Positions 31,401-41,900 of a stretch of 64,000 nucleotides of DNA are shown here, in pieces; within the stretch, counting starts at the first letter, position 1; each line of letters begins with the position of its first letter. Source of the DNA: Hexactinellida sp. DTS-2022 (taxonomy: Eukaryota > Porifera > Hexactinellida); the NCBI GenBank assembly GCA_028753945.1, contig JAPNXP010000006.1, positions 3,782,001 through 3,846,000 of the forward strand, written 5' to 3'. The position numbers and the translations under genes were made by a program. The notes under the pieces were generated by a model. The model saw only the letters and a program-made list of their open reading frames with translations, ran no database searches and was not told where the DNA came from.

Positions 31401-33452
31401 TTGGTAATATATTAAATACACCCTCGATAATCCGTACTGTGGGCCGACCAGATATCAAATTTAACTGTGGCGTAGTATGGGCAGTTCAAACGTGAAGTAA
31501 TAATTCCAAGCACCCTTTCATCCAGGCGCATATATTTAATTTGGGGCAGTTCACAACCACCTATCTACTCAATTTGTAAAACGTCTATGGGAGCATCTCG
31601 TGATTTTCGCGAGTCTTTAAATGTTTTTTCTTTAAATTTCCGCGGCTCCAGGTGCGTTGCACACGCATGGATGAAATCTTGATTCCAAGGGTTGATTAAT
31701 TAACTTATGTGTGACAGATCATCTTTTGACTTTGTATTACAAATGGCCAAAAATCGTGACATAGTGGGAGTGCAAAATTTACATACTTACATAAAGTTTG
31801 GGTTATCGAAGTTACTCTTCTTAGGATAATGGATATGTAGGCTGTAGGCACTTACAAACAAAGCATACCATACCATATGATAGCCATTGTCTACTCAATT
31901 ATAATAGGATTTCACAATTCATAATAAGCTATTTCAGTGGTACAAAACTGTTTTAATTAGCGAGGGTCAACTGTACTTTACAATAACTCTAACCGAGATT
32001 TAATAGAAACTCACTTAAAGCTTGTAGTTTTATTTTACTTTAGATTAATCATTTACGTTTTGTATTTTTTATTTATACTGTATTTTCAATGTAGGCATTC
32101 TACGACCGCGCAAGATATACCCGTTTCTTATTGTATTTGGCTGGATATCTCCAATTATTATTCCAATTATTACCATAGCGATAAAACATGACAATTATGT
32201 TAATTCAAATGAGCATTGCTTTTTGACTTTTGAAGATGGATTAATTTGGGCATTCATTGGACCAATAATCGCTATTTTACTGATAAACATGATTATACTT
32301 TTCATTGCTACGATAAGAATAGCTACCACCAAATTCGGTACAGAAAGATTGAATGAAAAACAGGCTTTAAGAAAAGGATTAATTTCTGCGCTAATTTTGA
32401 CTCCATTACTTGGAATCCCATGGTTTATATTGTTACTGAATATCTTCATCGTTAATCCTATTGTACAATGGTCATTTATAATCATAAACGGGTTGATGGG
32501 TGTGTTCTTCTTTGTCGCAGTGACTTTACGTAATGCAGAGGTTCAGAAATTGTGCGCCAAGATTACAAAGGATTCCTCACACGCATCAATATCAGCCTCT
32601 GATGGGAAATCGAGTAACATGTTCAGTAAGAAGTATAAAAGAGCTGTTTCCAAAGATTCAAATGATCCGTTATCTGCTGCTGCTCCAATTAGTCCTAATA
32701 GGAAAGGCGCGTATTTTGCATTGGGTGAGTAATTTAGTTAATGCTTTAGTCGATTTTGCTTAATTTTGACACAGAGTGGGAAGTAGGCTAGTTTCTCTGC
32801 GTACGCCAAAAGTACACAGCAAAATCAGGTTTTCACCTAGTCCAACTTTTCAGCGGATTTAGATTAAATTTGAGCTCGCTCAGACTCGCCTAAATTAATC
32901 ATTTTTGCAGTATATTTAGTATATGAGAGTATCTCACGATTTCTCCAGCCTATAAAATACTCCATTCAAGTGTATAGGCTTGGATTTAAAAAATCGGTTC
33001 CAATTTAATTTCTGTGTCACTTACATCTAATGTGATATACTCAATTTCAACCATTTAATTTACTTTATCATATAGAGCCAGTTCCATCAGTTCAGGAGCC
33101 TGATACTCCGACTGCATTAAAATCACCTTCAGAGAAAGGGTCATTCAAATATGATGATACACCACCTAAACCTAAAAACTTTCCGAAACCAAGAAAATTG
33201 CAAAAAGGATCATCATCAGTAGATTCATTTGATGAAAGTGAAGGACTCTCCCGTTATGATTTACCAAGTGGTTTGAAACCAGTTAACCCACCTATATATG
33301 ACATTCTTAGGAAACTGTCTCCAGAGCCAAATCCGATTTATGAGGTTATTCCTGAAGATGATCCAACAAACTATGAAAATGTTTCTGATATTAAATCCAA
33401 ACAAATTGTGAGTGGAGAAAAGCTGTACCAATACTTGGATGATATTTCTTGA
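19444..33452 (+). CDS. Adhesion GPCR with six SRCR, three FN3 and two Ig domains (receptor 1)
   Basis: Sixteen exons: 19444-19519, 22583-22876, 23165-23467, 23696-24055, 24387-24704, 24784-25125, 25509-25814, 26255-26581, 27102-27401, 27589-28167, 28555-29147, 29828-30136, 30207-30338, 30886-31390, 32095-32724, 33076-33452; 1916 aa, phases close exactly. Exon 1 is a signal peptide ([20 protein letters not shown]). SRCR 1-6 fill residues about 26-666; the second is of the 8-Cys type but lacks two Cys. FN3 domains are at about 667-775, 776-875 and the end of exon 10; Ig domains open exons 10 and 11. GAIN spans about 1150-1460 with GPS HLT at 1461-1463, so cleavage would leave the tethered agonist TSFAVFVTP. 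Seven membrane segments lie at about 1480-1760. The tail has YDIL, NPIYEVI and NYENV. Ligand unknown. The 3-kb first intron holds ELAC1; joining exon 1 is supported by phase and by the missing signal peptide elsewhere. Confidence 0.85.
19811..19816 (-). terminator. Candidate poly(A) signal of ELAC1
   Basis: AATAAA on the minus strand about 160 bp past the ELAC1 stop. Confidence 0.35.
19977..22082 (-). CDS. ELAC1: Zinc phosphodiesterase ELAC1 (short-form tRNase Z)
   Basis: A metallo-beta-lactamase-fold nuclease that trims tRNA 3' trailers or processes cleaved tRNA ends. Exons (minus): 22082-21704, 21404-21027, 20302-19977, all GT/AG, giving 360 aa (human 363). The N terminus [15 protein letters not shown] is the family signature. 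The zinc-binding THMHGDH is at residues 61-67 (H62, H64, D66, H67). Exon 2 carries [10 protein letters not shown] and PGxL-type substrate-arm motifs; exon 3 has [20 protein letters not shown] and the final ligand motif YHLSQRYKP. All catalytic residues are present, so the gene looks functional. It lies entirely inside intron 1 of the adhesion GPCR on the opposite strand. Intron 2 contains a MITE and a GC-richer patch at 20640-20740 that I cannot explain. Confidence 0.96.
20382..20546. mobile_element. Pogo-like MITE in ELAC1 intron 2
   Basis: CAGTAGATCTTAGTTAGTACGAA and GTTCGTATTAACGAGGTTCTA form inverted ends around 165 bp. Confidence 0.7.
22387..22547. mobile_element. Pogo-like MITE 35 bp before a splice acceptor
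   Basis: Inverted ends CAGTAGAACTTCGTTGGCACG and ACTAACAAAGTTCTACTA. The next coding exon of receptor 1 starts at 22583, so branch point and acceptor of this intron lie at or beside the element. Confidence 0.65.
22925..23092. mobile_element. AATAGCAAG-family element in receptor 1 intron 2
   Basis: AACAAGTCGCATTTTGCACG, GAACTTGCTATTA and ATTGCTATTAGGCGAATA match the copies at 2003-2158 and 24128-24313. Confidence 0.6.
24128..24313. mobile_element. AATAGCAAG-family element in receptor 1 intron 4
   Basis: GTTCGCGTAATAGTAAGTCGC, GGCGAACTTGTTATTAG and CTCGCTTGGGGGCTGAAAAT match the family. Confidence 0.6.
25270..25461. mobile_element. Pogo-like MITE in receptor 1 intron 6
   Basis: CAGTGGAACCTCGTTAATACG and its complement ending CACTG frame 192 bp. 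Confidence 0.75.
26652..26796. mobile_element. MITE with CCGTTCAAACGTTACGTAACGC ends
   Basis: One clear terminus (GAGCCGTTCAAACGTTACG) and a shortened other end AAGCGTTAC. Related copies are at 42277-42401 and 60000-60150. Superfamily not determined. Confidence 0.5.
26880..27043. mobile_element. Diverged pogo-like MITE in receptor 1 intron 8
   Basis: GTAGACACTCGTTAA and TTAACGAGTCTATTG are inverted ends; the family interior motif GGTGTTCACATTAACGAG is recognisable. Confidence 0.55.
27412..27545. mobile_element. Inverted AATAGCAAG-family fragment in receptor 1 intron 9
   Basis: CAGCCCCCAAGCGAGCATTTA matches the complement of the 24128-24313 element. Confidence 0.5.
28182..28362. mobile_element. 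Diverged pogo-like MITE in receptor 1 intron 10
   Basis: CAGTAAACTCTCGTTAATTC and AAATGAGAGTCTATTG are the inverted ends. Confidence 0.55.
29220..29808. mobile_element. Three pogo-like MITEs in series in receptor 1 intron 11
   Basis: About 29220-29358, 29462-29614 and 29628-29808 each begin CAGTNNANNCTC and end in a matching inverted terminus. The third is the least diverged (AAACCTCGTTAATACGAAC). They fill most of the 680-bp intron. Confidence 0.6.
31418..31974. mobile_element. About 557-bp inverted-terminus element in receptor 1 intron 14
   Basis: ACACCCTCGATAATCCG on the left and TTAATTAGCGAGGGTCAACTG on the right are partly inverted and resemble Tigger/pogo ends. The interior contains GGGCAGTTCAAACGTGAAG, similar to the CCGTTCAAACG family. 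No coding frame. Confidence 0.45.
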
Positions 33453-34415
33453 GCAAATGGTATATTTTACATGTAAAAATCATCTTTTTACATTATGATT
33501 CAATTAAGACATTTAAACTTAATTTAATTGTTACTGTGTATAATTTTATGATAATTATTTAGCAAAGCTCTTTTCTTATTTTTGTATTGTATATATGTAA
33601 ATTGAAGATGAAATAAATTGTATACTGTCGAGTGCGCGTAATTCGGACAAACTTTGAAGTCCCATTGACCATTACGCAAACTTGGCTTGTATTACCATGT
33701 TTTGTTTTATTTCTGGAAATATACTTAGCTAATGATCATTGTATTAGATAACTTGCGTGCTTCGCTTGCTAAGTCGCTTCGCGGCAGAACACAACCACAC
33801 ACCAATCCATTTTCGGTTGATGTGTGGTTTATATACTTATTGCATTGATTATAAAGGGTAAACAGGCCTAAAGTAGTCAAATTGAACAATGTGCAATTTA
33901 ATGATTACGTCATCATGTTGTGATGAGTAAGTATGGTGGAAATCTGGTGTAACCAACGTGTTACCATCATTAATGTGCATGTTGTCTTAATTTTTAGATT
34001 TTTATCTCTTAGAGGGTGCGAAACACGGCGATTAAATAAATTTCGTTAGGTATGATAAAATGGCAAAATATTAGAATTTAAATTGCTATGGAGGTGTACC
34101 TAGAACTTAAATATGTTCAACGAACGAAAGTATCCTGTTACTGAAAAGCTAATATTCTTTAAAGAATAGATTAATTTAATTTAGTGGTTCAAAGGAATTT
34201 GATGGAATTGCAGAAATTAGTTATTTAATTGAAACAACAACCACAATACAACCACTAATCTAAATATGCAATAAGTTCAGGGTTAAAGTATTGACTTACA
34301 AACACAACTAATATTACCTGTGTTACTCAGTAATGAGAGTAGTTAATGAATAGAACTATAAATTAAGATTAAACTGAACCTAACAACAAACTCATTAAAT
34401 TTCAAAGATACACAA
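33453..34415. other. Spacer between receptor 1 and the NHL gene
   Basis: Holds the receptor 1 3' UTR, a single transposon-like end (CTGTCGAGTGCGCGTAATTC at 33627) and a hairpin-rich GC patch at 33750-33790 (TGCTTCGCTTGCTAAGTCGC) like the GC-rich ends seen at 61905 and 62335. No gene seen. Confidence 0.4.
33612..33617 (+). terminator. Poly(A) signal of receptor 1
   Basis: AATAAA 160 bp after the stop codon, followed by a T-rich stretch. Confidence 0.5.
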
Positions 34416-35666
34416 ATGGCGACTCAAATACCTGAACTAATCGCAGTGCCAATCGTAGACCCCGTGTCGATACAAATAAACCAATCGATAGACAGGTTGA
34501 TACTCTCTCTCGAGCAGAGAAGGCACCAACTGTTGACCGACTTAAGGGACAGACGAGAGGAAATCAGAGCCAATCGGGTGGCGCGTCAACAAATGCAACA
34601 ACAAATCGCAGAAACCCGCGCATTTTTGGATGGTCAAATGACACATAATTTGCTGCATTCCTTTCAGGGGAAAATGGTCACAGATTTGGAAGCCAAAATG
34701 GTAGAAATGCAAGTGGCAGCACCACTTCAAGAAGTGAGGTACCTCTGCGACACACGGGACCTAGAGGAACGTAACTCCCGTCTGGGAGAGATTGTACAAC
34801 ACGACATTCCTCCCATCCCTCCTGTGCCAGCGATACCAAACTATGCCACATTCCAACAGCCCATTGTTGCAGTCGGGAAATTTGGAAGAGCTCCTGGAGA
34901 GTTTTTCAAGCCAACAGGTGTCTCAATCGATATGAAATCTGGACACATTTATGTGGCGTTATCGCGCAACGAAAGAATCCAAATATTCTCAGAGACAGGA
35001 AACTGTCTCAACGAATTCGGACAACAACACCTGAAGTGGCCATACGGCATATTAATCAATCAGGATAGCATTTATGTCACGGACACAGGCCAACACGCTA
35101 TCTTCCTATACAAGCTTCCAGATCTCACAATGGTAAAGCGAGTAGGGAAGGGAGGGTCTGGAAATGAAGAGTTCAATTCTCCGAGTCAACTCGCCATCTC
35201 TCCCAATCAACGCCTCTACGTGCCAGATAAACTCAACAACAGAATCCAAATCCTGTCTACAGATCTATTTTTCCAAGACTCGCTACGACATCAAACAATG
35301 ACAAGACCTGTTGATGTTAAATTCACAAACAATGAAATGTTTGTGTTAAGCCATGTAGACAATCACTGTATCCACGTGTTTACACTATCAAGAGAGAAGT
35401 CCCGCTCCATAGTTACCAGTGGAGAAATAGGAATGCATGTTGAAAGATTCTTCTTCTGTTTGGACGGACGCAATAACATCGTCATTAGCGACTACTATGG
35501 AGACGATATAAAGGTATTCTCTCCAGAAGGAGACCTACTACACACCATAGGGAGACAAGGACATGAAGCTGGATTGTTTTCCCGCCCTACTGGCATAGCA
35601 ATCAACAACAACAACAAACTCGTATGTTTATCTGAAAACAGGAAATTTGGACTCCAAATATTTTGA
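34416..35666 (+). CDS. Coiled-coil / six-bladed NHL-repeat protein, TRIM-like without RING
   Basis: 416 aa in a single exon. Residues about 20-135 form a Gln/Arg/Glu-rich coiled coil (LEQRRHQLLTDLRDRREE, RVARQQMQQQIAE). Residues about 148-416 form six NHL-type blades; recurring cores are FKPTGVSIDMKSGHIYV, IYVTDTGQHAIFLY, LYVPDKLNNRIQIL, MFVLSHVDNHCIHVF, NIVISDYYGDDIKVF and FSRPTGIAINNNNKL. TRIM-NHL proteins act as RNA-binding or ubiquitin-ligase regulators. This one has no RING or B-box and no lysine-rich RNA-binding signature I can point to, so only scaffold-type binding is supported. It is somewhat GC-richer than its neighbours and intronless, which would fit a retroposed, lineage-expanded family. 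It sits between two convergent receptor genes. Confidence 0.85.
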   Translation: MATQIPELIAVPIVDPVSIQINQSIDRLILSLEQRRHQLLTDLRDRREEIRANRVARQQMQQQIAETRAFLDGQMTHNLLHSFQGKMVTDLEAKMVEMQVAAPLQEVRYLCDTRDLEERNSRLGEIVQHDIPPIPPVPAIPNYATFQQPIVAVGKFGRAPGEFFKPTGVSIDMKSGHIYVALSRNERIQIFSETGNCLNEFGQQHLKWPYGILINQDSIYVTDTGQHAIFLYKLPDLTMVKRVGKGGSGNEEFNSPSQLAISPNQRLYVPDKLNNRIQILSTDLFFQDSLRHQTMTRPVDVKFTNNEMFVLSHVDNHCIHVFTLSREKSRSIVTSGEIGMHVERFFFCLDGRNNIVISDYYGDDIKVFSPEGDLLHTIGRQGHEAGLFSRPTGIAINNNNKLVCLSENRKFGLQIF

Positions 35667-35726
35667 GCTTAATTGCTGCTATTTAATGTGTTTATTTGTC
35701 GATTTACAAATTAAAGTTCAGTTTGT

Positions 35727-35750
35727 ATGTTGATTTTGTAAAATCAACAT
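35727..35750. other. Perfect 11-bp hairpin after the NHL gene
   Basis: ATGTTGATTTT-GT-AAAATCAACAT, 61 bp past the stop codon. It could be a 3' UTR structure; function unknown. Confidence 0.4.
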
Positions 35751-35982
35751 TTGACAAAATCGACATAACATATATATCACACAGCTTTGTGTCTAATTAG
35801 AATAGTTATTCAACATTTTTAATAAAACCACACATCATAAAACTACAAACTATATACACTTGAATAAAATAGGGTTCAAGCTTTTTTCCAAATATTCTAA
35901 ATAACACACAATTACTTCAATCTATATATACAATGAAAATCAATCAGTGTTATAGGGAAAAATAGAATATCTATACAGTTAA

Positions 35983-38900
35983 TTAAATTTCATATTCATT
36001 CTCGCGTTGCTCAGGGATAGTTTCAGAAATCTCTCCGTAAACAGGATTGCTTATAACCTCTTCAACATTGGCATTGGAATACATTACATCCATGCTGCTA
36101 TCGAAGCCTATGTTTGAAATTCCATACACTGGATTTTGCCTGACATCAGATACAATTTGTAGCTCGCCAATTTCATTGTAGAAAGGTGGAGCTTCTTCCA
36201 ATGGTTCAAGGTCCGACCTTCTCTTAGATTCTTTTGATCCTCCAAACAATGCTTTTGTTGCTCCAAACAAACCTCTGCGTTCTTTCTTTGGTCTCGGTTG
36301 CACATCTGGTTTGGCACCTTTCTCTATTATGTCCATTGGGTCTGTGTATATGTTCTCTTCAGTTTGGACATCAGATTTCATATCAAAACCTGGATCTAGA
36401 AGGGGAGAGTATATACATAAAATATATTTCATTTTCAGCTTAAGGTTCCTAGATAGAAATAGGGTGTAATTTATCTCAGTTAGCAATATAGTAGAACTCG
36501 GTTATAACGTACTCTCAAGGAAAAAATAACTACGCAATACCTTTTTGCGAGTTGTCGGACTTCCTTTTTGTATGTACTACTAACTAAGTTTATCGTACAT
36601 AGAAATACGAATGCTTCATAAATTTAGTTGAAAGATAGTCTAATAGACTTGTATACCTCGTTAGAAATTAAGGGTTAATTCGAAATCATTTTAACGTGAA
36701 CACTATTCCAGTGCCCTTCAAAGTATTTCAGTATAAATGATGTTGTCCATACAAATTCCGGATAAATCGAACGAATTTTGTACGTCCGACTGAGTTCATA
36801 TTAATTAGGTCTACTGCAATTTGAAACATTATTTCCCTAATATTAACTAATACGAGTCCTTTGGTCTCGGTTGCTTTGCGACAGATGACTCAATCGCTAT
36901 ACGGCCTCACCTTTACCAATTGTAAACAACAACGATATAAATTCATTTTAGAAATTATTAAATGTAATATTCATGTTCAGTATGCAGTACTTGTTTTACC
37001 TGGTATAACTTTTGGAAGTTATTAGAATTTTATTTAATTTGTTTACATCTATATTATTAAATCTCGATTGTTGTGTGTGTGTGTGTTTGTTTGTCCGGAT
37101 TGTATTAAAGTGACGGGGGGATAGAAACCGCATTAATATATGAGATATTCACCTACTTTCAAATGTTATATAATGTAAACAAGTATGCTGAACACGAATT
37201 TCGCATTTACAAATTTATAATATGAATATTTGTTGTTGTTGTTTACACAAAATAGGTAAACAAATTAATGAAATTCAAAATCAACCTAGAAGTTAGCTTT
37301 CAACGGGTATTATAGGTAAACAAGTATGCTGAACACGAATTTCGCGTTTACAAATTTATAATATGAATATTTGTTGTTGTTGTTTACACAAAATAGGTAA
37401 ACAAATTAATGAAATTCAAAATCAACCTAGAAGTTTGCTTCCAACGGGTATTATAGGTTAACAAGTATGCTGAACACGAATTTCGCGTTTATAAATTTAT
37501 AATATGAATATTTGTTGTTGTTGTTGACACAAATAGGTAAACAAATTAATGAAATTCAAAATCAACCTAGAAGTTAGCTTTCAACGGGTATTATAGGTAA
37601 ACAAGTATGCTGAACACGAATTTCGCGTTTACAAATTTATAATATGAATATTTGTTGTTGTTGTTTACACAAAATAGGTAAACAAATTAATGAAATTCAA
37701 AATCAACCTAGAAGTTTGCTTCCAACGGGTATTATAGGTTAACAAGTATGCTGAACACGAATTTCGCGTTTATAAATTTATAATATGAATATTTGTTGTT
37801 GTTGTTGACACAAATAGGTAAACAAATTAATGAAATTCAAAATCAACCTAGAAGTTAGCTTTCAACGGGTATTATAGGTAAACAAGTATGCTGAACACGA
37901 ATTTCGCGTTTATAAATTTATAATATTAATATTTGTTGTTGTTGTTTACACAAAATAGGTAAACAAATTAATGAAAATTCAAAATCAACCTAGAAGTTAG
38001 CTTCCAACGGGTATTATAGGTAAACAAGTATGCTGAACACGAATTTCGCGTTTATAAATTTATAATATTAATATTTGTTGTTGTTGTTTACACAAAATAG
38101 GTAAACAAATTAATGAAAATTCAGAATCAACCTAGAAGTTAGTTTTCAACGGGTATTATAGGTAAACAAGTATGCTGAACACGATTTTCGCGGTTAGAAT
38201 TTTCTAATATGAATATTTGTTGTTGTTGTTTACACAAAATAGGTAAACAAAAAAATGAAAATTTAAAATCAACCTAGAAGTTAGCTTTCAACGGGTATTG
38301 TAGGTAAACAAGTATGCTGAACACGAATTTCGCGTTTAAATTTTCTAATATGAATATTTGTTGTTGTTGTTGTTAACTCAAAATAGCTAAACAATTTAAT
38401 GAAAATTCAAAATCAACCTAGAAGTTAACCTTCAATAGGTATTATAAGTAAACAAGTGTGCTGAACACGAATTTCGCATTTATAAAATTCTAATATGAGT
38501 ATTTGTTGTTGTTGTTGTTTACACAAATAGGTAAACAAATTAATGAAAATCCAAATCATAACGTCCCTATCTACCATTTCCATGGTAGAAAATGTGAGGA
38601 GTAAGGCCGCACAGCGGCCGTTAACTTGAGGTGCGTAGCACCGATCTGTCGCAAAGCGACCGAGACCGAAGGGCTCGTATTATATAAACAACAACAATAA
38701 TTATTCATATTATAAAGTTTCAATTACACAATTCGAAATCAACATGCTTGTTTACACTTCGGAAGCTAGCCTCCAAGTTCACTTTGAATTTTCAATAATT
38801 TGTCTAAATATTTCTGTAACCAAAGTTTACCTATCTGTAAAAATATAAAACATATTCGGAATTTGTAAATGCGAAATTCGTCTTCAGCATACTTATTCAT

Positions 38901-41900
38901 CTATTATAACATTTGGAAGTTTGTATCCATCACCAAAATGAATCGGTTTCTATCCCCCTATCACTTCAATATAATCCGGACAAACACGCCCACACGCACA
39001 CAACAATCGAGTTTAATAATCTAATATATTAAATCACTATGGGTTTTTGTCTGTTTGTTTGTTTATTTGTTCAGAATTGATTGTGAAACTGGTAAGAGCT
39101 ACAGGCTTGAAATTTTGGCAGAGGGTAGGGAATACTGTATCTAGAAACAAACAAGTTCTAATATCTAAGAAAAATATTCATATCTTCCCTCCATAAGGTG
39201 CCAAAATTTAGACTATTAAATTCGAGGGTTACCAGGATGATTAGCAGCTACCATTCAATTAGTATAAATTGATTATAGTGTCTCTATCAATTGTTAAGTG
39301 TGCGTTATAGAATGCTTATCTGAGACTGTGATTTAATTGGTCGAGAGGAAGTTCATTCATCCAATCAGTTATTTGTGTTCAGTCTGTCTACCCATACATT
39401 TATAACATTACGAGTCCTTCGATCTCGGTCGCTTTGCGACAGTTCGGCGCTCATATAGTTATCCTAATAAGAATGCTATACAATGTAATTTGTAAATCAA
39501 TCAGATTGCAGCCTCAAAAAACTATCTATTATGCACAATCTATTTATACTAATTGATGAAGTCTGCTAATCCATACTAACAAACCCTCGAATTTAATTGG
39601 CTAACAAATTTTGTCACCTTTAAATGTGAATATTTCTCCTCAAAAACCAATAGATCGTTGTCGCAGTAATAAATTACCCCTGTATGCAAATTATTAGCAT
39701 ATAAGTCGCCTATGGGTTAAGACTCGTGATTGGTAGGGACTTATGTGATAATTTGAATTGTGATTTATAGGAAATAATGCCTCTCATCAAACTATGCTAA
39801 GACTAATATGCACTTGACTGGTATAGACTTGTAATAACCGAGTCATCAGATCCCAGACCTTTGATCCAAACTAAAGCTGGAAAACTATTAAATTAAACTA
39901 AACTTACTAAATTTAGCTGCATCCTCAATTTCTACTTCCTTTGCTTGGATTCTTTCAAGAGTATTCATCTCAGCACCTGCTTTCTTGAATCTGCTAGCCA
40001 CAGTTGAGCTAGCAGTCGCAGAGGATGATAAAGTCCCACTTGGACCTGTCCCACTTCCTTCAACTACTTTCCTTCTCTTCAGAATAGCCTGCACTTCTCT
40101 ATTCCTAATCACCACCACCAGCAAGAAAACTAATCCAATAAGACCATTCAACATGATGAATAAGTACTCGAGAATGGTGCTCTGAATTGTGACATTAAGA
40201 ATGAGGATGAACCAAGGAATCCCTAATACTGGGGTTAACACCATTGAAGTGACCATTGCATCTCTAATTATATCTTTATGCGGAGAGTTATTGTTCCCCC
40301 ATTTATTATGGATGATTTTTAAGATGGCTATTATGAGGAATACAACGTTGATCAAGATGATAACTATCACAGGAATAATGAACGCCCAAATAACACCTCG
40401 TTCATAAGCGAGAAAACAATGTTTGCTCGAGTCTACATAATATTCTCTTGTGATGATGATTGTTATGAGAGGAATCACTAGTGGGAACATCCAGCCGAAT
40501 ACAATGAGGTAGGGATATATCTTTCTATTTGACATGACACCTATAAATAAAGGTAAATAGTAAATAAATTTTATAAAATGATAGCATTTATAATTTCCTA
40601 TTAAATTTAAAATAACAGGAGTAAATGTAATGCATATCTAATGGAAATAATCCTACTGTAGAACCCGTTAGTACGAACTCGGTTAAAGATACGAAACTCC
40701 GGTTATTACGAACACTATTTAGATCTGTCACAGTCTTTTCATTACTACAAATAACATCGATAAGTACGATTTCTGACTATGCGAACACATTTCGGCGGTC
40801 CTCTGGGGTTATATTAACGGATTCTACAGTATTTGCAATTTCGAAATAAACTGAATTTTTTATTGATATTCACAATGTTCTCAATGTCCTTTAATAAATG
40901 AAAAGTATTTGTTAATTTTGGGCGTAGAAATTTTTATTTAGTTTTCAAAATACATAGTTTTGAAAAAATAATGTTAAGTATGTTTACAAACTGTCTATGT
41001 CTGGGGAGAATATTAACTAGGAAATATTTGGGAAAATAATGGTTTAATCTCATTTAGATATATGCAATATAGCGAATGAATGAAAATATACTTACCAAAC
41101 ACAAGTTTGTACATGATGAGTATTCCAACGCACAGTGTCCAGGTGAATACAGCAAGCCATGCGTAGTGCAGTGCAAATGCTATAATCTTGCAAAGAACTT
41201 CATTGAATTTGCCAGACTCGACACCAAACAAGAACAAACCCACAGCCAACAACATTGAAAGGCAGTAGTTGAAATAGACAATGTTTGTTTCCACTTTGAA
41301 GAAAGCTTTTCCCGCAATACAGAATAGAATTAATGCAATTATGAGGGAGATGAATGAGATTCCAAGCAGTATGTAAGTCAATGCAGATATTACTATTCTT
41401 TCAACATTGGAACCAAGAGGCTTATAGGGTGTAACGAACACAGCGAAGCTTGTCAAATGAAGTGATTCACAAACAGCAATCGATGTCGTAGATGAAATTA
41501 ATGTAAGTCCAGTGCTGATCCAACTAGTTTCTTCCAAATACACGCAAACGCTTTGGTATCCAGGACTTGATGTTAGTTCAAATTCGAATGATACCTAAAT
41601 CATATCAAACAGAATAAAATATATTTACAATTAATTAATAAGTAATTGGGGGGCTGGGGGGTATACCGAGATTTTGAAATACGACAATTCGAATCAAACA
41701 CCTAGAAACTCGTAAGTCGAACACCTGGGACTGTCAAAATGTGTTTGCCTTGGCCCTTGTACGGGATTGTATTAACCAATGTCATTTATATGAAATGCTT
41801 TGAAGGCGACTGAAATAGTAATCGTGTAACCTGAATTTGGTATTATACGTGTTCGTACTAACGAGATTCTATTGTATTTCCCAAGAAACATTTTGATACA

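Noticed and set aside
33198-33452. Separate small protein of 84 codons
   Set aside because: It is the end of the last exon of receptor 1; the exon starts at 33076 with a matching phase and acceptor.
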